The notes under the pieces are model-generated. The model was not told the DNA's origin. It searched no databases and saw only the letters and a program-made list of their open reading frames with translations. From NCBI RefSeq assembly GCF_030519355.1, contig NZ_JAUMKC010000021.1, forward strand, positions 1 through 64,000: DNA of 64,000 nt. Direction: 5' to 3'. Below, in pieces: positions 60,089-64,000 of the stretch. The translations under genes were made by a program, and so were the position numbers. Source of the DNA: Mucilaginibacter sp. L3T2-6 (GTDB lineage Bacteria > Bacteroidota > Bacteroidia > Sphingobacteriales > Sphingobacteriaceae). How positions within the stretch are numbered: the stretch's first letter is position 1; each line of letters starts with the position of its first letter.

Positions 60089-62989
60089 ATGTTACGTGTC
60101 GATAGCAGCAAGCCTTGCCAGATTATTTATGCCATTGCCAAACATGAATATTTATCGTACGTAATTGAACCCCACGTAGTTCAATTGAACCCCAATGGCG
60201 AATTTTCGCTTACCTACCAGCGCCTTTTTTCAAATACCGCTAAAGAGTTTGCCCACTATGCCGACGAGCTGGATATTAAACTAATTAAAGTACTTGAGGA
60301 AATGGAGCAGGGAAACCTGATTAAAAAGTTTTACAAAAAGCCTATCCGTCCGTTTGAGTTTTTTACCAAAGTATTTAACGACCAGCTTTTTGATATGCTG
60401 CGTCCGAAAATAGAAAAACGAATGGCCGAAGCGCTGGCGTTGCTGAAGGACAAACCCCTGTACCTGATGAGCAAAGAGGGCTATCCTGCCGAGCGCAAGC
60501 TGCAAATGGCTGCGGAGCCGGCTTCGGTACTGTTTCATTTCAGGCGCAATGAAGAGGAAATACGCTATTTCCCTACCATTAAATACCAGGGTATGCGTAT
60601 TGAGTTTATGTTTAAAAATGCCGAGGTTGTCTGTAACCACCCGGCATGGATGCTGCTTGATGACACCCTTTACTATTTTGAGAAAGAGATTGAAGGTAAA
60701 AAGTTGGTGCCATTTTTAAACAAGCGGTATATAGCTATTCCCAAAACTTCCGAGCACTCGTATTTTGAAAAGTTTGTAGCGCCGCTTATCGAAAAACACC
60801 ACGTGTATGCCGAAGGCTTTACCATCAACACTGAAAAATATGATGCCCGGCCGGTAATTAAACCGATTTACATAGAAGGCGGCACGTCGCAGATCCAGCT
60901 TTATTTTAAATATGCGGGTTACGTTTTCCCTTACGGTGATGAACGCCTGATTTCGGTGCGAATGGAAAAAAATGGCGATGATTATACTTTCCACCGTATC
61001 AAACGATCGGTTACGTGGGAGAAAAATAAGTTCGCGCAGCTGGAGGCGCTTGGATTGAAAACGGCATCTGCCATGTTTAAAAACCTGGAAGTAGCTGTTA
61101 ACGACGATGAGGACAATAACTCATTTTCGGTGTTCGAATGGATTAACCAGCATTATGATAAGCTGGTAGCCGAAGATTTTGAAATTGAGCAACCGGATTC
61201 CCGCGATCAGAAACGCTATGTATTCGGCGCCAGCAAGATTGACCTTACTGTTTCGGAGAATAACGACTGGTTCGACATTGAGGCCATCGTATATTTCGGT
61301 TCCTATAGCATACCTTTTATCCAGCTAAAAAATCATATCCTTAACCGCAAGAAAGAATTTTTGCTGCCCTCGGGAGAGATTGCCATTATTCCTGAGAAAT
61401 GGTTCTCCCAATACGGTAACCTGCTGCACTTTTCTGATGGTGATACCGCTATCAAATTGCGCAGACAGCACATCGGCCTGGTAAATGCCCTTGAGGAAGG
61501 CGAAATGGCCAGCGTTACGATGAACAGGAAGCTGCAGAAGCTGCTTGACTTTGACGAACTGGAGGATGTGGCTATGCCTCAAAATTTCGCGGGCGATTTG
61601 CGTCCTTACCAGAAAGCTGGCTATAACTGGTTTCACTTTTTAAAAGATTACCATTTTGGCGGCTGCCTGGCAGATGATATGGGCCTGGGTAAAACTATAC
61701 AAACCCTGGCATTGCTGCAAAAGCATAAAGAAGATACGGAGGCCGCGGGTGGCAAAGCTACTTCGCTGGTGATTATGCCCACATCGCTTATCTATAACTG
61801 GCTTAACGAGGCTAAAAAGTTCAGTCCGCAATTAAGGCTGATGGTGCATACCGGTACATTTCGGTATAAGTCGCCGGAGGTGTTTGTCAATTATGATGTA
61901 GTAATAACCACTTATGGTATTATACGTATAGATATCGATCTGTTCAGTAACTACTTTTTCGATTATGTCATCCTGGATGAGAGCCAAAACATCAAAAACC
62001 CTTCCTCAAAATCGTTCCAGGCGGTACGGCAATTAAAATCACGTTTTAAGCTGATATTGAGCGGAACGCCGGTTGAAAACTCGGTAAATGATTTATGGAC
62101 ACAAATGTCGTTCATCAATCCGGGTTTGCTTGGTGCGCAGCAATTTTTCCTGAATGAGTTTGTAACGCCGATTGAAAAGAAAAAGGATGAAGATAAAGCC
62201 CGTAAGCTGCAGGCCCTGATCAAGCCATTTGTTTTACGCCGCACCAAGGAGCAGGTGGCAACCGAGCTGCCGCCTAAAACTGAAAATCTTTTCTATTGCC
62301 AGATGAGCGAAGAGCAGGCCGAGGTTTATGAAAACATCAAGTCTGAATATCGAAACGAGCTTTTAAAAAGCCTGGAAGAAGGTACCTTCGCCAAAACGCA
62401 GATTCACGTTTTGCAGGGTCTTATTAAACTAAGGCAGATTGCCAATCACCCGGTAATGATAGACGATGATTACGAGGGTGACTCTGGTAAATTTGAGAAC
62501 GTAGTGCATACCCTTGCCAATGTGCTGGAGGGTAAACATAAAGTGCTCATCTTTTCTCAATTCGTAAAACAGCTGAATATTTACCGTCAATATTTCGACC
62601 GTGGAAAAATTACTTATGCCTATTTGGATGGCAGTACGCAAAATCGCGGCGATGTAGTGAAACAATTCCAGGAAGATGAAAAAACACGGGTATTCCTGAT
62701 TTCGATAAAAGCAGGCGGGGTAGGTCTTAATCTTACTGAAGCAGATTATGTTTTTATCCTCGACCCATGGTGGAATCCTGCAGTCGAGCAACAGGCTATA
62801 GACCGTACCCACCGCATTGGCCAAACTAAAAACGTGTTTATTTACAAATTCATTACAAAAGATACCGTCGAAGAAAAAATTCTTGCCCTGCAACAGCGCA
62901 AGCTAAGTGTGGCCCGCTCGCTGATCACCACAGAGGAAAGCTTTATCAAATCGCTTTCGGTGGAGGATATTAAAGAGATTTTGGGGTGA
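60089..62989 (+). CDS. SNF2-family DNA/RNA helicase
   Basis: The 966-residue protein has a long N-terminal region (about 1-490) of the bacterial SNF2 type, then the Swi2/Snf2 ATPase: motif I ADDMGLGKTIQTLALLQ (about 528-545), motif II DESQ (about 629-632), motif III SGTPVENSVNDLWTQM, motif V KAGGVGLNLTEADYVFILDP and motif VI QQAIDRTHRIGQ. DESQ replaces the usual DEAH in motif II, which is common in bacterial members. Substrate and role (transcription recycling or repair) are unknown. Confidence 0.92.
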   Translation: MLRVDSSKPCQIIYAIAKHEYLSYVIEPHVVQLNPNGEFSLTYQRLFSNTAKEFAHYADELDIKLIKVLEEMEQGNLIKKFYKKPIRPFEFFTKVFNDQLFDMLRPKIEKRMAEALALLKDKPLYLMSKEGYPAERKLQMAAEPASVLFHFRRNEEEIRYFPTIKYQGMRIEFMFKNAEVVCNHPAWMLLDDTLYYFEKEIEGKKLVPFLNKRYIAIPKTSEHSYFEKFVAPLIEKHHVYAEGFTINTEKYDARPVIKPIYIEGGTSQIQLYFKYAGYVFPYGDERLISVRMEKNGDDYTFHRIKRSVTWEKNKFAQLEALGLKTASAMFKNLEVAVNDDEDNNSFSVFEWINQHYDKLVAEDFEIEQPDSRDQKRYVFGASKIDLTVSENNDWFDIEAIVYFGSYSIPFIQLKNHILNRKKEFLLPSGEIAIIPEKWFSQYGNLLHFSDGDTAIKLRRQHIGLVNALEEGEMASVTMNRKLQKLLDFDELEDVAMPQNFAGDLRPYQKAGYNWFHFLKDYHFGGCLADDMGLGKTIQTLALLQKHKEDTEAAGGKATSLVIMPTSLIYNWLNEAKKFSPQLRLMVHTGTFRYKSPEVFVNYDVVITTYGIIRIDIDLFSNYFFDYVILDESQNIKNPSSKSFQAVRQLKSRFKLILSGTPVENSVNDLWTQMSFINPGLLGAQQFFLNEFVTPIEKKKDEDKARKLQALIKPFVLRRTKEQVATELPPKTENLFYCQMSEEQAEVYENIKSEYRNELLKSLEEGTFAKTQIHVLQGLIKLRQIANHPVMIDDDYEGDSGKFENVVHTLANVLEGKHKVLIFSQFVKQLNIYRQYFDRGKITYAYLDGSTQNRGDVVKQFQEDEKTRVFLISIKAGGVGLNLTEADYVFILDPWWNPAVEQQAIDRTHRIGQTKNVFIYKFITKDTVEEKILALQQRKLSVARSLITTEESFIKSLSVEDIKEILG

Positions 62990-63083
62990 TGTTCCAAAAC
63001 CTATACATCTTGAGGCTTAAACTTTTTATAAACCCGGAACTTCTGTTTTAACTCGAAATATTATCCAGGAAATTAAACAAGAT

Positions 63084-63120
63084 AGACAGGTAAAAAATAA
63101 TTGAGCCATGCAACCTGTCT
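63084..63120 (-). terminator. Possible hairpin downstream of the DUF2007-like gene
   Basis: AGACAGGT (63084-63091) and ACCTGTCT (63113-63120) form a perfect eight-pair stem with a 21-base loop, 56 bases after the stop at 63176. No T run follows, so termination is uncertain. Confidence 0.4.
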
Positions 63121-63175
63121 CGTTCCGAATATTCGTACACCCTGTTACCATCGGGGAGCGTCTTTTTGTAATTTT

Positions 63176-63685
63176 TTAAATCCAGCCAATAAAAACCCCA
63201 AAAATTCCTCCTAAAACCGCAGCCAGGTAACCTATTATGATCCAGTTTGTCTGCGGTTTATCAGGCTGCTTTAATTGCTCAATCCTTTTTTCTTCAATCT
63301 CCTTTAATTGTTTATCGCTTAATTCTCTTCCCCGTTCAGCAAGCAACTTTCGGGCAAGCTGAACATCAAATACATTCCATTCATCGGCCTTAGCAATAAC
63401 ATCCATCAATTCTTCATTGGTAAAGGCTAACAGGTAATAGCCGGCATTCACCTCCTCAAGACTTTTTTCTATATCCCGTTTTAGTAAATCATTTATCTTT
63501 TCAAAATCTTCGGGCCTTACTTTTACTGCGTATTCTTTTGTGTCGGTATATGAAAACGCCGGGTTAAAAACCAAATCCTCTTCTTGTAAAAAATAAGCAA
63601 CATTATTTTCATCCAGCAACTCAGCAAGATCGTTTGCCAACGCTATATCGTTAAATTTTTTATAGGTGATAAATTCAGGTTCCAT
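63176..63685 (-). CDS. DUF2007-like domain protein with C-terminal membrane helix
   Basis: The 169-residue product starts MEPEFITYKKFNDIALANDL, resembling DUF2007, a ferredoxin-like signal-transducing domain (strand-helix-strand pattern ALANDLAELLDENNVAYFL and KEYAVKVRPEDFEKINDLLK). A helical middle region follows, and residues about 147-169 (WIIIGYLAAVLGGIFGVFIGW) form a single C-terminal membrane helix. It is probably a membrane-attached cytoplasmic protein. Function unknown. Confidence 0.75.
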   Translation of the reverse strand: MEPEFITYKKFNDIALANDLAELLDENNVAYFLQEEDLVFNPAFSYTDTKEYAVKVRPEDFEKINDLLKRDIEKSLEEVNAGYYLLAFTNEELMDVIAKADEWNVFDVQLARKLLAERGRELSDKQLKEIEEKRIEQLKQPDKPQTNWIIIGYLAAVLGGIFGVFIGWI

Positions 63686-63867
63686 GCTGTTGACATATAG
63701 TTATCACGCAATTTATAAATTAGTTCCATATCAAATACATTTTGAGCCTTGCGCAAACAAATTCACCCAACTTTGGTTTTTTGATACACTTATTTAACTG
63801 CTTATAAAACCAGCATAAAGACACAAAATAACTTTCAGACGTTTGACAATGGTAAAACCACAAAAAC

Positions 63868-63895
63868 TATGGTCTATGGCCCATGGACTATGGAC
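63868..63895. repeat. TATGGTCTATGG-type repeat
   Basis: CTATGGTCTATGGCCCATGG followed by ACTATGGAC is a short self-complementary run of the same word family as 12268-12319 and 59918-59942. Confidence 0.5.
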
Positions 63896-63949
63896 ATATT
63901 TCCCTAACATTGCAAAAACATTCTGCCTTTGACTGCCCGCGGTAAAAAA

Positions 63950-64000
63950 CTACTCTCTTATCTCCTCAAATTCGGTATCCTGGTACTTGCGGCGTGGTTT
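63950..64000 (-). CDS. Possible 3' end of a gene running off the window
   Basis: The minus strand reads an open frame from the window edge, KPRRKYQDTEFEEIRE, ending in TAG (63950-63952). The charged C-terminus is plausible for a real protein, but 16 residues are too few to name it. The rest lies outside the window. Confidence 0.35.
   Translation of the reverse strand, partial: KPRRKYQDTEFEEIRE

Overview
The window looks like chromosomal DNA of a Bacteroidota bacterium of the family Sphingobacteriaceae (Mucilaginibacter/Pedobacter-like). This rests on protein similarity recalled from family knowledge, on TAnnTTTG-type -7 promoter boxes in front of several genes, and on typical phylum gene orders: bamD-rpoZ-coaBC-porD next to recN, thrA-thrB-thrC, and a three-gene sdhCAB set. 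No rRNA, tRNA, CRISPR array, prophage or complete insertion sequence was seen. The only classical mobile element is the last 75 bases of a group II intron at the left edge.

Layout. 1-2.2 kb: intron 3' end, fabI, then a divergent ECF sigma factor with an overlapping membrane protein. 2.2-12.1 kb: recN, two BlaR1-like M56 proteases with their BlaI-like repressor, porD, coaBC, rpoZ and bamD, all on the minus strand. 12.3-17.3 kb: pruA, a DUF2911 protein, a methyltransferase and two proteins of unknown role. 17.6-23.5 kb: icd, an HExxH membrane protein, manA, a four-helix-bundle (IVP) cassette, a PAS histidine kinase and an AlkD-like protein. 23.6-28.3 kb: tyrosine/homogentisate catabolism (hpd and hmgA divergent from fah and a flavin reductase). 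28.4-34.7 kb: a HAD phosphatase, a GNAT acetyltransferase and the threonine operon thrABC behind a complete Thr-rich leader-peptide attenuator. 35-47 kb: housekeeping and metabolic genes (rsgA, a cystathionine gamma-synthase-type enzyme, dtd, MazG-like, comB, gcvT, a glycosyltransferase, rnhB, a frameshifted second IVP cassette, a PP2C phosphatase, an ABC permease, a PfkB kinase). 47-52.5 kb: small secreted and DUF proteins, then sdhCAB. 52.7-64 kb: a degenerate TlpA-like lipoprotein, pdeM, a nucleotidyltransferase with a small partner, a PAS protein without ATPase domain, degP/htrA, dapF, a SNF2 helicase and a DUF2007-like protein.

What stands out is structure between and inside genes. (i) Both IVP genes lie inside inverted repeats that nearly fill their intergenic gap, the architecture of 23S rRNA intervening sequences but between protein genes. 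(ii) A GC-rich palindrome near CCCCCTAAAGGGGG recurs at five sites. Twice it sits in frame inside a gene (thrB and an ABC permease), adding TPPLGGREA or TPPLGGRGA, and once it supplies the thrA stop codon. (iii) Many gaps hold palindromes built from short repeated words (GTTGTAAAGTTG, GTCATTA, ATGGTCCAT, GTTGATTAAG, ATGTGCAGATG types). (iv) The thr operon has a textbook attenuator with all four pairing segments. (v) One BlaR1-like protein carries ten 16-residue repeats where a sensor domain would be expected. Nothing here was searched against databases; all family calls are from reading the sequence.
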